This document shows, in pieces, positions 17,158 through 27,661 of a DNA stretch of 64,000 nt. Origin of the DNA: Modicisalibacter luteus DSM 23508 (GTDB taxonomy: Bacteria; Pseudomonadota; Gammaproteobacteria; Pseudomonadales; Halomonadaceae); assembly GCF_000378505.1 (NCBI RefSeq), contig NZ_KB899990.1, forward strand, positions 62,001 through 126,000, read 5' to 3'. A model generated the notes under the pieces. That model saw only the letters and a list, made by a program, of their open reading frames with translations. It ran no database searches and had not been told where the DNA came from. How positions within the stretch are numbered: the stretch's first letter is position 1; each line of letters starts with the position of its first letter. Both the position numbers and the translations under genes were made by a program.

Positions 17158-19038
17158 ATGACGCAATATAGCGCCACTTCGATCGAGGTCCTTTCCGGCC
17201 TTGAGCCGGTGCGCAAGCGCCCCGGCATGTATACCGACACGACCCGTCCTAACCACCTGGCCCAGGAAGTCATCGACAACAGTGTCGACGAAGCCTTGGC
17301 CGGGCATGCCCGCGAGATCCAGGTGCGCCTGCTCGACGACGGCGGCATCGAGGTGACCGACGACGGGCGTGGCATGCCCATCGACCTCCATCCCGAGCAC
17401 GGCTTGTCGGGGGTCGAGTTGATTCTTACCAAGCTGCATGCGGGCGGCAAGTTCTCGCAGTCCAGCTACCGTTTTTCCGGTGGCCTGCATGGGGTTGGCG
17501 TCTCGGTCGTCAACGCATTGTCACGGCGGTTGGAGGTCGAGGTGTGCCGTGACGGTCAGCGCCACGCCATTGCCTTCGAGAAGGGCGCGAAGGTCGAGGA
17601 GCTGGCCGTCATCGGTACTTGCCCCAAGCGGGCAGCAGGAACGGTAGTGCGCTTCTGGCCCGAGGTGGAGTACTTCGATTCACCCAAACTGTCGTTGCCG
17701 CGCCTCAAGCACCTGCTGCGTGCCAAGGCAGTACTGTGCCCTGGGCTCAAGGTGGTATTGACCGAGACTGACGGCACCCAAAGCACCTGGCAGTATGAGG
17801 ATGGCCTGCGCGACTATTTGGCCCAGGCCACCGACGGTTACGAGGTCTTGCCGCCATCGCCATTCATCGGCCACTTTGCCGATGACGAGCAGGCCGCGGA
17901 TTGGGCGATCCAGTGGCTGCCGGAAGGCGGTGAGCCATTGATGGAAAGCTACGTAAACCTGATTCCCACACCGCTGGGCGGCACGCACGTCAACGGCTTG
18001 CGCTCGGGGCTGCTCGAGGCCCTGCGTGAGTTCTGCGATTACCGTAGCCTGCTGCCTCGGGGTGTCAAGCTCACGCCCGATGACTTGTGGGAGCGCGTCT
18101 CCTTCGTGCTCTCCGTGAAAATGCTCGATCCGCAGTTCGCCGGTCAGACCAAGGAGCGACTGTCGTCACGGACCGTGGCAGGGTTTGTCTCCGGCGTGGT
18201 CAAGGACGCCTTCTCGTTGTGGCTCAATCACCACGTCGATCAGGCCGAGGCGCTGGCCGAGATGGTCATCAGCGCTGCTCAGCGACGCCAGAAGAGCGCC
18301 AAGAAGGTTGCCCGCAAGAAGGTCACTGCCGGGCCGGCACTGCCCGGCAAGCTTGCCGATTGCTCGGGGCAGGACCCTATCTCTAGCGAGCTGTTCCTGG
18401 TCGAGGGCGACTCCGCGGGCGGCAGTGCCAAGCAGGCACGCGACCGTGAGACCCAGGCCATCCTGCCGCTGCGTGGCAAGATATTAAATACCTGGGAGGT
18501 CGATTCCCACGACATTTACAGTTCCCAGGAAGTGCATGACATTGCCGTGGCCATCGGCACCGATCCGGCCAGCGATGATCTGTCCAAGCTGCGCTACCAC
18601 AAGATCTGTATCCTCGCTGATGCCGACTCCGACGGCCTGCACATCGCCACACTACTGTGTGCACTGTTCGTGCGCCACTTTCCCGCGCTGGTCGACGCTG
18701 GGCATGTTTATGTCGCCATGCCGCCACTGTATCGCATTGACCTCGGCAAGGAGGTGCACTACGCCCTCGATGAGAGCGAGAAGGCCGCGATTCTCAAGCG
18801 TCTCGAGGGCAAACGCGGTACGCCAAATGTTCAGCGCTTCAAGGGCCTCGGTGAAATGAGCCCGTTGCAACTGCGCGAGACGACCATGGCGGTGGATACA
18901 CGACGTCTGGTGCAACTGACTCGGATCGAGGGCGACGGCACCAGCGAGATGCTGGACATGCTGCTGGCCAAGAAGCGCTCAGCCGATCGTAAGAGCTGGC
19001 TCGAAGATTACGGCAACCTCGCCGACATCGAAGTGTAA
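17158..19038 (+). CDS. parE: DNA topoisomerase IV subunit B, ParE
   Basis: The 626-residue type IIA topoisomerase ATPase subunit has a GHKL ATPase domain with GLEPVRKRPGMY and a DDGRGMP motif. The TOPRIM domain has LVEGDSAGGSA and the acidic D-x-D pair in ADADSDG. It works with ParC to decatenate daughter chromosomes. parC follows after 11 bases, and the two form an operon with yqiA. Confidence 0.97.
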   Translation: MTQYSATSIEVLSGLEPVRKRPGMYTDTTRPNHLAQEVIDNSVDEALAGHAREIQVRLLDDGGIEVTDDGRGMPIDLHPEHGLSGVELILTKLHAGGKFSQSSYRFSGGLHGVGVSVVNALSRRLEVEVCRDGQRHAIAFEKGAKVEELAVIGTCPKRAAGTVVRFWPEVEYFDSPKLSLPRLKHLLRAKAVLCPGLKVVLTETDGTQSTWQYEDGLRDYLAQATDGYEVLPPSPFIGHFADDEQAADWAIQWLPEGGEPLMESYVNLIPTPLGGTHVNGLRSGLLEALREFCDYRSLLPRGVKLTPDDLWERVSFVLSVKMLDPQFAGQTKERLSSRTVAGFVSGVVKDAFSLWLNHHVDQAEALAEMVISAAQRRQKSAKKVARKKVTAGPALPGKLADCSGQDPISSELFLVEGDSAGGSAKQARDRETQAILPLRGKILNTWEVDSHDIYSSQEVHDIAVAIGTDPASDDLSKLRYHKICILADADSDGLHIATLLCALFVRHFPALVDAGHVYVAMPPLYRIDLGKEVHYALDESEKAAILKRLEGKRGTPNVQRFKGLGEMSPLQLRETTMAVDTRRLVQLTRIEGDGTSEMLDMLLAKKRSADRKSWLEDYGNLADIEV

Positions 19039-19049
19039 GGGGTCGTTGA

Positions 19050-21302
19050 ATGACCATGGATATCCAGGTAGCGGAAGGCGACGTCGAACGCCTGTCGCTC
19101 CGCGAATATACTGAAAAGGCGTACCTCGACTATTCGATGTACGTGATTCTCGACCGTGCGTTGCCACACATTGGCGACGGCATGAAGCCGGTCCAGCGAC
19201 GCATCATCTACGCCATGCGCGAGCTGTCGCTGACCGCCAATGCCAAGTACAAGAAGTCGGCACGTACCGTTGGCGACGTGCTGGGTAAGTTCCATCCCCA
19301 CGGGGATAGCGCCTGCTACGAAGCCATGGTGCTGATGGCGCAGTCGTTCAGCTATCGTTATCCGCTGATCGACGGTCAGGGTAACTGGGGCAGCCCGGAC
19401 GATCCCAAGTCGTTCGCGGCAATGCGTTATACCGAGGCGCGGCTTTCCAAGTTTTCCGAGAATTTGCTCACCGAACTGGGGCAGGGCACCGTCGACTGGA
19501 TGCCCAACTTCGATGGCACCATGAACGAGCCGGCGGTGCTGCCGGCACGCCTGCCTCATGTGCTACTCAATGGTGCTACGGGGATCGCCGTAGGCATGGC
19601 CACCGATATCCCCCCGCACAACGTGAACGAGGTTGTCGAGGCGACCTGCCATTTGCTGCGGCATCCCGAAGCGACAGTCACCGATCTGGTCAAGTACGTG
19701 CCGGCGCCGGATTTCCCCACCGAGGCAGAAATCATTACCTCGCGCAGCGACCTGCGCAAGCTCTACGAGAGCGGGCGTGGCTCGATCAAGCTGCGCGCGC
19801 GTTACACCTTGGAAGAGGGCAGCGTGGTGATCACGGCGTTGCCTTATCAGGTCAGTGGTTCCAAGGTGCTCGAGCAGATCGCCGCGCAGATGCAGGCCAA
19901 GAAGCTGCCGATGGTCTCCGACCTGCGTGATGAGTCGACCCACGAGACACCGACCCGGCTGGTGATCGAGCCGCGCTCCAATCGTGTCGATATCGAATCG
20001 CTGATGGCGCACCTGTTCGCCACCACCGACCTCGAGAAGAACATCCGTGCCAACCTCAATATAATCGGACTCGATGGCCGGCCACGGGTCATGCCGCTTA
20101 ACGACATGCTCGGCGAGTGGTTGACCTATCGGCGCGCCACGGTACGCCGGCGTCTGGAACACCGCTTGGGCAAGGTCGAGGATCGGCTGCATATCCTAGA
20201 AGGCTTGCTCACGGCCTACCTCAACATCGACGAGGTAATCCGCATCATCCGCGAGGAAGATGAACCCAAGCCTGCCCTGATGGAGGCCTTCGGCCTTACC
20301 GAACGACAGGCCGAGGCCATCCTCGAGCTACGCTTGCGCCATCTGGCCAAACTCGAAGAGTTCAAGATTCGCGGTGAGCAGGATGAGCTGCTAGCCGAAC
20401 GCAAGCGGCTCAAGGAGTTGCTCGGCAACGATGCGGCGCTGACCGACCTGATCGAGGAAGAACTGCGCGAGGCGGCACGTGAGCATGGCGATTCCCGGCG
20501 TTCACCGATTGTGGAGCGCGAAGAGGCCAAGGCGCTGTCCGAAGTCGAGTTGATGGGGGCCGACCCGGTGACCGTGGTGCTTTCGGAGAAAGGCTGGATT
20601 CGCAGTGCCAAGGGCCACGAGATCGACCCTGCGGGGCTGGCCTTCAAGGCCGGGGACCGCTTTCATCTGGCCGCACGTGGCAAGACCAACCAGCCGTTGG
20701 TGCTGCTCGACGACAGTGGGCGCACCTATACGCTGGCCGCGCACAACCTGCCAAGTGCACGTAGCCAGGGAGAGCCGGTGACCGGACGGATCAACCCTGC
20801 GGCTGGCGCACACATGGTCGGGTTGATGCTGGCGCCGCCCGAGACTCGCTACTTGCTGGCTTCTGACGGCGGCTACGGGTTCGTTGCCCGCCTAGAGGAG
20901 CTGATCGGCAAGAACAAGTCGGGGAAGGCAGTACTGTCGGTACCCAAAGGATGCAATGTTTTGCCACCGCAACCAGTACCTGGCGTCGATGGCGTAAAGG
21001 TCGCGGTGGTCTCCAACGAAGGCCGCCTACTGCTGTTCGATGTTGATCAATTGCCCGAAATGACCAAGGGCAAGGGTAACAAGATGCTCGACATTCCCGG
21101 CACGCGGGCTTCGCGCCGCGAGGAGTTCGTGCGTGATCTGCAAATCCTGACCGAAGGGGCTGCATTGGTCGTGCATGCCGGCAAGCGCAAGCTGACCATC
21201 AAGCCGGCGGATCTCGACTATTACGTGAGTGAGCGCGGGCGGCGGGGTAGCAAGTTACCGCGCGGCTTCCAGAAGGTAGATCGGCTTGAGGTAGAATCCT
21301 GA
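19050..21302 (+). CDS. parC: DNA topoisomerase IV subunit A, ParC
   Basis: This 750-residue type IIA topoisomerase cleavage subunit has its catalytic Tyr in RYTEARL (Y127). The quinolone-resistance region [10 protein letters not shown] carries Ser (87) and Glu (91) at the positions that mutate in resistant strains, so it looks like the susceptible wild type. The C-terminal part is the beta-pinwheel DNA-wrapping domain, with repeated VLSEKGW/G-x-x-K elements. Confidence 0.97.
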   Translation: MTMDIQVAEGDVERLSLREYTEKAYLDYSMYVILDRALPHIGDGMKPVQRRIIYAMRELSLTANAKYKKSARTVGDVLGKFHPHGDSACYEAMVLMAQSFSYRYPLIDGQGNWGSPDDPKSFAAMRYTEARLSKFSENLLTELGQGTVDWMPNFDGTMNEPAVLPARLPHVLLNGATGIAVGMATDIPPHNVNEVVEATCHLLRHPEATVTDLVKYVPAPDFPTEAEIITSRSDLRKLYESGRGSIKLRARYTLEEGSVVITALPYQVSGSKVLEQIAAQMQAKKLPMVSDLRDESTHETPTRLVIEPRSNRVDIESLMAHLFATTDLEKNIRANLNIIGLDGRPRVMPLNDMLGEWLTYRRATVRRRLEHRLGKVEDRLHILEGLLTAYLNIDEVIRIIREEDEPKPALMEAFGLTERQAEAILELRLRHLAKLEEFKIRGEQDELLAERKRLKELLGNDAALTDLIEEELREAAREHGDSRRSPIVEREEAKALSEVELMGADPVTVVLSEKGWIRSAKGHEIDPAGLAFKAGDRFHLAARGKTNQPLVLLDDSGRTYTLAAHNLPSARSQGEPVTGRINPAAGAHMVGLMLAPPETRYLLASDGGYGFVARLEELIGKNKSGKAVLSVPKGCNVLPPQPVPGVDGVKVAVVSNEGRLLLFDVDQLPEMTKGKGNKMLDIPGTRASRREEFVRDLQILTEGAALVVHAGKRKLTIKPADLDYYVSERGRRGSKLPRGFQKVDRLEVES

Positions 21303-21390
21303 CCTTCGGGCTTCGGCTCAATATAGGTTACCCGACGGATCGTGGCTCAGTGTCACGATCCGCTGCCATTCATTCTGATTCGAGATTTCC

Positions 21391-22608
21391 ATGACTCGAC
21401 GCATTCTGATTCGTGCCACCGGCACGGCACGCCCCGGCCAGCTGGCTGGCCTTGGACGCGCATTGGCCCGCTGTGGGGCACGCCTGCTAGACATCAATCA
21501 GAGCGTGACGTTCGGCATCGTGTCGCTAGAGGCCTTGGTTGGTCTCGATGAGGATGCCGCGCTGGAAGCGACCCTTAACGAAGCTGGTGATGAGCTGGGG
21601 CTCGATGTCCAGGCCATCCAGGTCAGTGCTGACGACTATCAACGCTGGACCACACAGGCGGGACAGCCGCGCCTGATTCTGACACTGCTGGCGCCTCGGC
21701 TGCCGGCCGGCATTCTTGCCGAGGTGGGGGCATTGACCGCCGAGCATGGCCTTACCGTTGAGCTGATTCATCGCCTGTCCGGTCGCGAACCGCTGGATGG
21801 CGAAGCCCCCGAGTATGGGGCCTGTGTCGAGTGTTGGCTGCGCGGCGAGGAGATCGACCTCGAGTCGTTACGCGAAAAGGCCTTGGCACTGGGGGCCATG
21901 CACGGCGTGGATATCGCCATACAGGAAGATTCCATCTGGCGCCGACACCGTCGTCTGGTCTGTTTCGATATGGACTCGACCCTGATCCAGGCCGAGGTGA
22001 TTGACGAGTTGGCGCGTCGCCATGGCGTCTACGACGAGGTGGCGGCGATCACCGAGCGAGCCATGCGCGGCGAGTTGGATTTCCAGCAGAGCTTTCGCGA
22101 GCGAATGAGCAAGCTCAACGGGCTCGACGAGAGTGTGCTCAACGAGATCGCCATGTCGTTACCGCTAATGGATGGCGTCGAACGCCTGATGAAGCATCTC
22201 AAGCGTCTGGGCTATCGTACGGTGATACTCTCTGGCGGATTCACTTATTTTGCCCGCCACCTTCAGGAACGTCTGGGTTTTGACGAAATACATGCTAATG
22301 AGCTTGTTATCGAAAATGGTAAGGTGACCGGTGAGGTTCGGGAGCCGATTGTCGATGCCGATCGCAAGGCGGCACTGCTGCGAGAGATCACCGAGCGCGA
22401 GGGGCTATGCCTGGAGCAGACCATTGCCGTAGGCGACGGTGCCAACGATCTAAAGATGCTGGCCACCGCTGGGCTGGGCATTGCCTACCGGGCCAAGCCT
22501 CTGGTCCGTAGCCGGGCGCGCCAATCCATTTCTACGCTGGGTCTGGATGCCGTGCTGTACCTGATCGGCTACCGACAGGGTGATCTGGATGACTTGAAAG
22601 ACGTTTAG
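21391..22608 (+). CDS. serB: Phosphoserine phosphatase SerB
   Basis: The 405-residue HAD-family phosphatase has an ACT-like N-terminal half (about 1-180) and a catalytic domain with nucleophile motif DMDSTLI near residue 192. The later motifs SGGF and VGDGANDLKM are present. It removes phosphate from phosphoserine in the last step of serine synthesis. The long ACT-containing form is usual in Pseudomonas and Halomonas relatives. The gene is alone, 88 bases after parC. Confidence 0.95.
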   Translation: MTRRILIRATGTARPGQLAGLGRALARCGARLLDINQSVTFGIVSLEALVGLDEDAALEATLNEAGDELGLDVQAIQVSADDYQRWTTQAGQPRLILTLLAPRLPAGILAEVGALTAEHGLTVELIHRLSGREPLDGEAPEYGACVECWLRGEEIDLESLREKALALGAMHGVDIAIQEDSIWRRHRRLVCFDMDSTLIQAEVIDELARRHGVYDEVAAITERAMRGELDFQQSFRERMSKLNGLDESVLNEIAMSLPLMDGVERLMKHLKRLGYRTVILSGGFTYFARHLQERLGFDEIHANELVIENGKVTGEVREPIVDADRKAALLREITEREGLCLEQTIAVGDGANDLKMLATAGLGIAYRAKPLVRSRARQSISTLGLDAVLYLIGYRQGDLDDLKDV

Positions 22609-22687
22609 ACCAGTCGATAACGATGATCAGAACAAGGGACCCGGGATCGACCCCTGGTTTTAGCGAACGTGTAGCGTAGGGAGCGAG

Positions 22688-24364
22688 ATGAACGAGTCGC
22701 CTTCGACTGTTGAGCATGCGGGGGAAATTGCCAAGCTGGTGGAGGCGATGAGCCAGCCTGGCGGTGTGTCGCTGAGCTTCGAAGAGCATGGGGCACCGGT
22801 ATCGGTGCTCCTCGTCGAGGTAATCGAGGATCGGCATTTGGTACTCGATATCAGTGCCGCTCCTGAGATCGCTGGCGAGCTGATGGCCGAGCGTCCATTT
22901 CAGCTGACCGGACAGGCGCATGGCGCCATGGTGTCGACAGAGCCGCTCACGGCATTGCCGTTAAGCGGCACGCCTGGGCGCCTGCGGTTCAGCTGTGCAT
23001 ATCCGCAGCGCCTCGATGTCTGGCATAGGCGCAACGCGTTTCGCGCCGAACTCGGCCCTGGCATGCCCGTGGCGGTGGAGCTGGAACTCGACGCCGAGAG
23101 AGAGGTGATCCATGGTGAGCTGATCAACCTCTCGCTGGGCGGCTGCCTAGTGCAATTGCCGTTAAACAAGGCGGCGGCGCTGAAGTCCGACCAGTCACTG
23201 GCACGCCTGGAGGCAATTTTCCCCAGTGGGCAGCGCCTGACAGCACAGGGTGTGGTGCGTCATGTGCGCATCGACGAGAAGTGGCAACGTGCTCTGGTGG
23301 GGTGCGAGTTCAACGTTCCGTCGCCGAAGCTGGAGCGCTGGATCTGGTTTCTTGTCAAGGAAATCGAGCGCGAGGCGGTGCGCAAGGCGACGCAGGGAGA
23401 GAAGGCGTTGGGCCCTTCGGAGCTGTTCCGGGCTGCACCGACGACATCGAAGGAACCGCCTGCCCGCCGGCTGCGTGCCGATTATGCCACGCCGATGGCT
23501 CGCCGTCTGGCCAAGATCGCGGACTTCCTCAATGCCCAGATGGTGCAATTGCAGAATGGCGGCTCCGTGGACAGCACGCAGCTATCACGTTACAGCGACA
23601 TGCTGCTGGGGCTGCTTGAGGAAGACCGCGAGGCATTAGTGTTCGCCAGTGTCTGTCTTCACCATGAGCCTCCGTTGGTTCAGCACGGCTTGGCTGTGGC
23701 GATTCGCCTGGCCGACCTGGCCAAGGCGCGCAGGGCCCCGCGGGAGCTTCTCAAGGCCATCGTGGCTACCGCCATGGTGCATGATTTAGGCAAGGCTCTG
23801 CTGGACGATGCGCTGCGCGATAGCCCATCGTTCGACGCTGCAATGCGTGACCAGCTAAACGATCATGTCGCTTTGATCCGCACCAGGCTGGAAGCATGCC
23901 GCTGGCTGGCGCCCCAAGTGATCCGGAGCATTGTCGGGGAAATCAACGAGCGCCTCGACGGAAGTGGCTATCCTGGCGGCTTGCAGGACGCGAAGCTGAC
24001 GGAGCTGACCCGGATGGCCATGGTAGTTGATGTCGTCGATGCCATGACCCGCTCTCGTCCGGATCGTCCGGCTTGGTCGCTGGAAGATACCTATCGACAT
24101 ATGCTGGGGCGGCCCGCCATGTTCGATCGCGAATGGGTACAACACTATATTCGCTATTTCGGCCGTTATCCGATCGGCAGCCTGGTGCGCTTTTCGAGTG
24201 GCGCGCAAGGTTGGATACAGCGTCTGGACAGCAAGGGGCAGCCGCGGCAGGTCGCCGTTATCAGTCCGGCTGCCCAGTTACGGCTGGATGACGAAGTGGC
24301 GTCACTGGGCGTGATAGAAGAGATTCTACGAGCGCCATTGCCGGAGCTGCTGCCAAGGCAGTAA
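22688..24364 (+). CDS. PilZ (YcgR-like) protein fused to a degenerate HD-GYP domain
   Basis: The 558-residue protein starts with a YcgR-N-like flagellar-brake domain (about 10-110). A PilZ domain follows with both cyclic-di-GMP motifs, RNAFR (115-119) and NLSLGG (147-152). The C-terminal half (about 300-480) is an HD-GYP-type fold with HDLGK (365-369) and DGSGYPGG (424-431). The HH pair normally before ERxDGSGYP is replaced by IN (419-420), so the metal centre is incomplete and phosphodiesterase activity is doubtful. It may bind cyclic-di-GMP at one end and signal through an inactive HD domain at the other. It is monocistronic after serB. Confidence 0.82.
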   Translation: MNESPSTVEHAGEIAKLVEAMSQPGGVSLSFEEHGAPVSVLLVEVIEDRHLVLDISAAPEIAGELMAERPFQLTGQAHGAMVSTEPLTALPLSGTPGRLRFSCAYPQRLDVWHRRNAFRAELGPGMPVAVELELDAEREVIHGELINLSLGGCLVQLPLNKAAALKSDQSLARLEAIFPSGQRLTAQGVVRHVRIDEKWQRALVGCEFNVPSPKLERWIWFLVKEIEREAVRKATQGEKALGPSELFRAAPTTSKEPPARRLRADYATPMARRLAKIADFLNAQMVQLQNGGSVDSTQLSRYSDMLLGLLEEDREALVFASVCLHHEPPLVQHGLAVAIRLADLAKARRAPRELLKAIVATAMVHDLGKALLDDALRDSPSFDAAMRDQLNDHVALIRTRLEACRWLAPQVIRSIVGEINERLDGSGYPGGLQDAKLTELTRMAMVVDVVDAMTRSRPDRPAWSLEDTYRHMLGRPAMFDREWVQHYIRYFGRYPIGSLVRFSSGAQGWIQRLDSKGQPRQVAVISPAAQLRLDDEVASLGVIEEILRAPLPELLPRQ

Positions 24365-24375
24365 GGCAACGTATC

Positions 24376-25398
24376 TTACTGGCGACAGGCGCTGGGGCAT
24401 ATGCCGAATTGACGCTTGAATGCCGTGGCGAAATTGGCGGCGCTGGTGTAACCGGCCAGCGCCGCCGCCGCTTCCACGCTGACTCCTTTCTCACACAAGG
24501 CCTGGCGCGATGCTTGCAGGCGGCGCACGCGCAGGTAACGCCCCAGACTGATGCCGAAGTGTGTCCGAAACTGGCGTTGCAGGCTGCTGTGGCTCATGCC
24601 GAGCCGCTCGGCCAGAGCGTCCTGAGTCAGACAGTAGGCTTCCCCGGTATCGATCATCGCGCGTAGGCGTTGCAAGCGTCGGTCTTCTCTAAGACGGGTA
24701 AGGTCTCGCTGTTCCCGTACCGGGGGATGCTGGCCTGAGAGAGCTTCCCCGATCAGGGCAAGAGCGCAACCTTCAGTAATCAGACGTTCGCTCAGTTCGG
24801 GTAGCGGCCCTGTTTCCGTGAGGGGCGCGAAGAGGCGCTGTGCCAGCTCGCGCACCACGTATGAGGGGCTCCAGGTCACTAGGGCCAAGTGCTGGCCCAG
24901 CGTATCCTGCCATGCTCTTCCGGCCATATGGTCTGCCAGATAGCGCTGCAGCCATGCAGGCGTCAGTGTGATCGTCAGGGTCCGCTCATGCCCATTAGCA
25001 CGGCCGAAGCGCTGGAAGCCAGTGGTTTCCTGCAGCGAAACTAGCATGGCCTGTGTCATCGAGCCGTCCGCAGTATCAGGCCCCAGAGTAAGTTGATGAT
25101 GCCCGAACCTGACCCGTGCCTGGCCGGAGAGGACCAAGGCTAGCCGTATACCAGGCGGGAGCTCGGCTTCGCTGATCAGATCGTAGCGATCCCGGACGTC
25201 CGCCAACCTGACGTACATGCCGGGTTGGGGCTGGATCATGCGCATGCTGCCTTCGAGCAAGGGCGCACGTTGGTCCCAGTCCGGTGCGTATAACTCATGC
25301 TGCGCCACGAGAGGGGAGGACAAGGCACGCAGCCGTTGCTTGTCGATCGTCGGCGGGGGAATGGCAGGCATGAGTAAGGTTCCCGAAGGGTTAGGCAT
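24376..25398 (-). CDS. AraC-family regulator (PchR-like)
   Basis: This 340-residue protein has a C-terminal AraC DNA-binding domain of two helix-turn-helix units: LAERLGMSHSSLQRQFR, then AAALAGYTSAANFATAFKR and the FG.CPSA ending. The N-terminal two thirds is a cupin-like sensor region. The gene is divergent from a TonB-dependent siderophore receptor, the same arrangement as pchR-fptA, so it probably activates that receptor when the ferric siderophore is bound. Start choice is uncertain; a second ATG 27 bases downstream is possible. Confidence 0.85.
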   Translation of the reverse strand: MPNPSGTLLMPAIPPPTIDKQRLRALSSPLVAQHELYAPDWDQRAPLLEGSMRMIQPQPGMYVRLADVRDRYDLISEAELPPGIRLALVLSGQARVRFGHHQLTLGPDTADGSMTQAMLVSLQETTGFQRFGRANGHERTLTITLTPAWLQRYLADHMAGRAWQDTLGQHLALVTWSPSYVVRELAQRLFAPLTETGPLPELSERLITEGCALALIGEALSGQHPPVREQRDLTRLREDRRLQRLRAMIDTGEAYCLTQDALAERLGMSHSSLQRQFRTHFGISLGRYLRVRRLQASRQALCEKGVSVEAAAALAGYTSAANFATAFKRQFGICPSACRQ

Positions 25399-25483
25399 TT
25401 GCCCATTTCACAAAGCATTTTGCCGCTTCTGCAAAGGCACAGCGATCCTGCAACTGGAATAATGCTCGGCATTGGTAGTTGTT

Positions 25484-25501
25484 GCAATAGATTATCATTG
25501 C
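25484..25501 (+). promoter_or_regulatory. Fur-box-like operator before the siderophore receptor
   Basis: GCAATAGATTATCATTGC is an imperfect 18-base palindrome with the GAT-A/T-ATCATT core typical of Fur sites. It lies 22 bases before the receptor start, between it and the divergent AraC gene. Confidence 0.55.
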
Positions 25502-25522
25502 CACTTGAGCAGGCAGGTGCAA

Positions 25523-27661
25523 ATGGGAACGATCAAATTGAGTGACGCATACAAAAGAACGCCCTTGTCCTTGGCGATTGGCGGAACCCTCCTGTTGGGC
25601 GTGTCCCCCAGCGGTTGGGCACAGGATGCAGCGTCGGGAATCGCCGATGACCGTCTCGCGACGATTACCGTCGAAGGTAACCGGCTCTACGAGATGTTGC
25701 CCTCGGAGGAAACCGAAGGGTACGACGTGGATGCCGCCACCGTCGGGACCAAGATTCCCGCCGCGCTGCGCGACATCCCCCAGTCGATCACGGTCGTCAC
25801 GCGCGATGCCATCGAGGACCGGAATCTCGATACCCTCGATGAGCTGGGGCAGCGTACGCCGGGCATGCGCGTGCTCAACAACGACGATGGGCGATCGTCG
25901 ATCTATGCGCGCGGCTACGAGTACGACGAATACAATATCGATGGCTTACCGGCTCCGATGCAGAGCATCAACGGGACGGTGCCTACGCTGTCCGCGTTCG
26001 ACCGTGTCGAAGTGATGCGTGGCCCGTCGGGCCTGTTCAACAGCACCAGCGAAATGGGTGGCATCGTCAACCTGGTCCGCAAGCGGCCTACCGACGAGTT
26101 CCAGGGCCATGTGATTGGCCGCTACGGTAGCTGGGACCAGCGCTACCTAGAGTCCGACATTGCTGGGCCGATCGACAGCGAAGGGCGTATGCGTGGTCGA
26201 CTCGTGGTGTCCGATAGCGCCACGGAGGGTTTCGTCGACCATAACGACAACGAGAACCAGACCTTCTACGGGGCGCTCGATATCGACCTTGATGAGGCTA
26301 CCACGCTGTCACTGGCCTTCCTGCGCCAGGTCAAGGACATCACGGTCAACAACGGTCAGGCTACCGATACGAATGGCGACCTGCTGTACTCCGACCGCTC
26401 CACGTTCTTCGGTGCCGACTGGAACGCGTTCACCATGCAGAGCAACGACTCGCTGGTCGAGCTGACGCACCGCTTTGCCAATGGCGGCTATGGACGCTTC
26501 GCCGCGCGTTATTCAGACCGTAAGGCTGACTACAACTACGCGTTCGGTGGTGGCTCGGTCAGTGATGATGGTGTGGTGAGCATCGCCGGCACAGCGGGCG
26601 ACATAGAGCAGCAAGCCCTGTCCATGGATGCCAGCTACAGCCAACCGTTCGCGGCGCTGGGCAGTGTCAGTGAGTTTGTGGTCGGCAGCGATTACAAGCG
26701 CTATGAGACCGATACGCTGGCAGCCAAGGCGCGCCTGGGCACGTCTACCGTCGATACATTTGCCGATATTGCCTACGTCGATATTCTGGCTGACTACCTT
26801 TCTACCGATACACGAGAAACCCTTGAGGAAACCGGGCTTTACTCCAAGTTGACGTTCCGGCCGGTCGCTCCGCTGGCGTTGACCGTTGGTGGCCGGATCA
26901 GCGACTACGAAGTCGAACTGGAAAACCAGCTCACCGATACCGATTATGTGCGCGACGATAATGAATTCACGAGCTACGCTGGCGCGGTTTACGACCTCGA
27001 CCCGAATCACTCGCTCTATACGAGCTACTCCGAGGTGTTCAAGCCGCAAACTGAGTATGACGCCAATGGCGATCTGCTCGAGCCGCGTGAAGGCACGCAG
27101 TACGAGGTCGGCATCAAGGGCAGTTACCTGGACGGCGACCTGAATGCTCGCCTCTCTGCCTTCCGTCTCTATGATGAGAACACCGCTGCCGGCGTGACCG
27201 GTGAGACCTACAGTGCCGCCATCGGCGAGCGTCGCATCCAAGGGGCTGAGCTCGAAGTGGTCGGTTCACCATTGCCTGGCTGGGATGTGATCGCCGGTTA
27301 CACCTATATGGAAACCGACGTGGACAATGCAGAGACGCCGGCGACGTTCCTGCTGATGCCCCGTAATCTGTTCAATCTCTGGACACAGTACGGTTTCGAG
27401 GGCGGTACCCTGGAAGGCTGGCATGTCGGCGGTGGCGTGACGGCGATGAGCGACTTCAGTTCCAGCCAAGGCATCAAGGCGCCAGGATATGCCGTATTCG
27501 ATGCCATGCTGGGCTACGATTTTACGTCCCAGCTTTCCGGGCAGGTCAATTTAAACAATGTCTTCGATCGCGATTACTACACCCGGGTGGGCAGTACCGG
27601 GACGTTTAACATGGTGGGTGAGCCAGCCAACGTCGTGGCTTCACTGCGTTATGACTTCTAG
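25523..27661 (+). CDS. TonB-dependent siderophore receptor
   Basis: The 712-residue outer-membrane receptor has a signal peptide ending after GWAQ (34), a TonB box-like ATITVEG (46-52), a plug domain with the PQSITVVTRDAIEDR and RGPSGLFN segments, and a 22-strand barrel ending in a C-terminal Phe. The plug and barrel style matches the ferric-siderophore class (FpvA/FoxA-like). The ATG at 25523 is preferred to an upstream GTG because it gives a normal signal peptide and overlaps no regulatory site. The next gene starts inside its last codons, so the two are coupled. Confidence 0.9.
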   Translation: MGTIKLSDAYKRTPLSLAIGGTLLLGVSPSGWAQDAASGIADDRLATITVEGNRLYEMLPSEETEGYDVDAATVGTKIPAALRDIPQSITVVTRDAIEDRNLDTLDELGQRTPGMRVLNNDDGRSSIYARGYEYDEYNIDGLPAPMQSINGTVPTLSAFDRVEVMRGPSGLFNSTSEMGGIVNLVRKRPTDEFQGHVIGRYGSWDQRYLESDIAGPIDSEGRMRGRLVVSDSATEGFVDHNDNENQTFYGALDIDLDEATTLSLAFLRQVKDITVNNGQATDTNGDLLYSDRSTFFGADWNAFTMQSNDSLVELTHRFANGGYGRFAARYSDRKADYNYAFGGGSVSDDGVVSIAGTAGDIEQQALSMDASYSQPFAALGSVSEFVVGSDYKRYETDTLAAKARLGTSTVDTFADIAYVDILADYLSTDTRETLEETGLYSKLTFRPVAPLALTVGGRISDYEVELENQLTDTDYVRDDNEFTSYAGAVYDLDPNHSLYTSYSEVFKPQTEYDANGDLLEPREGTQYEVGIKGSYLDGDLNARLSAFRLYDENTAAGVTGETYSAAIGERRIQGAELEVVGSPLPGWDVIAGYTYMETDVDNAETPATFLLMPRNLFNLWTQYGFEGGTLEGWHVGGGVTAMSDFSSSQGIKAPGYAVFDAMLGYDFTSQLSGQVNLNNVFDRDYYTRVGSTGTFNMVGEPANVVASLRYDF

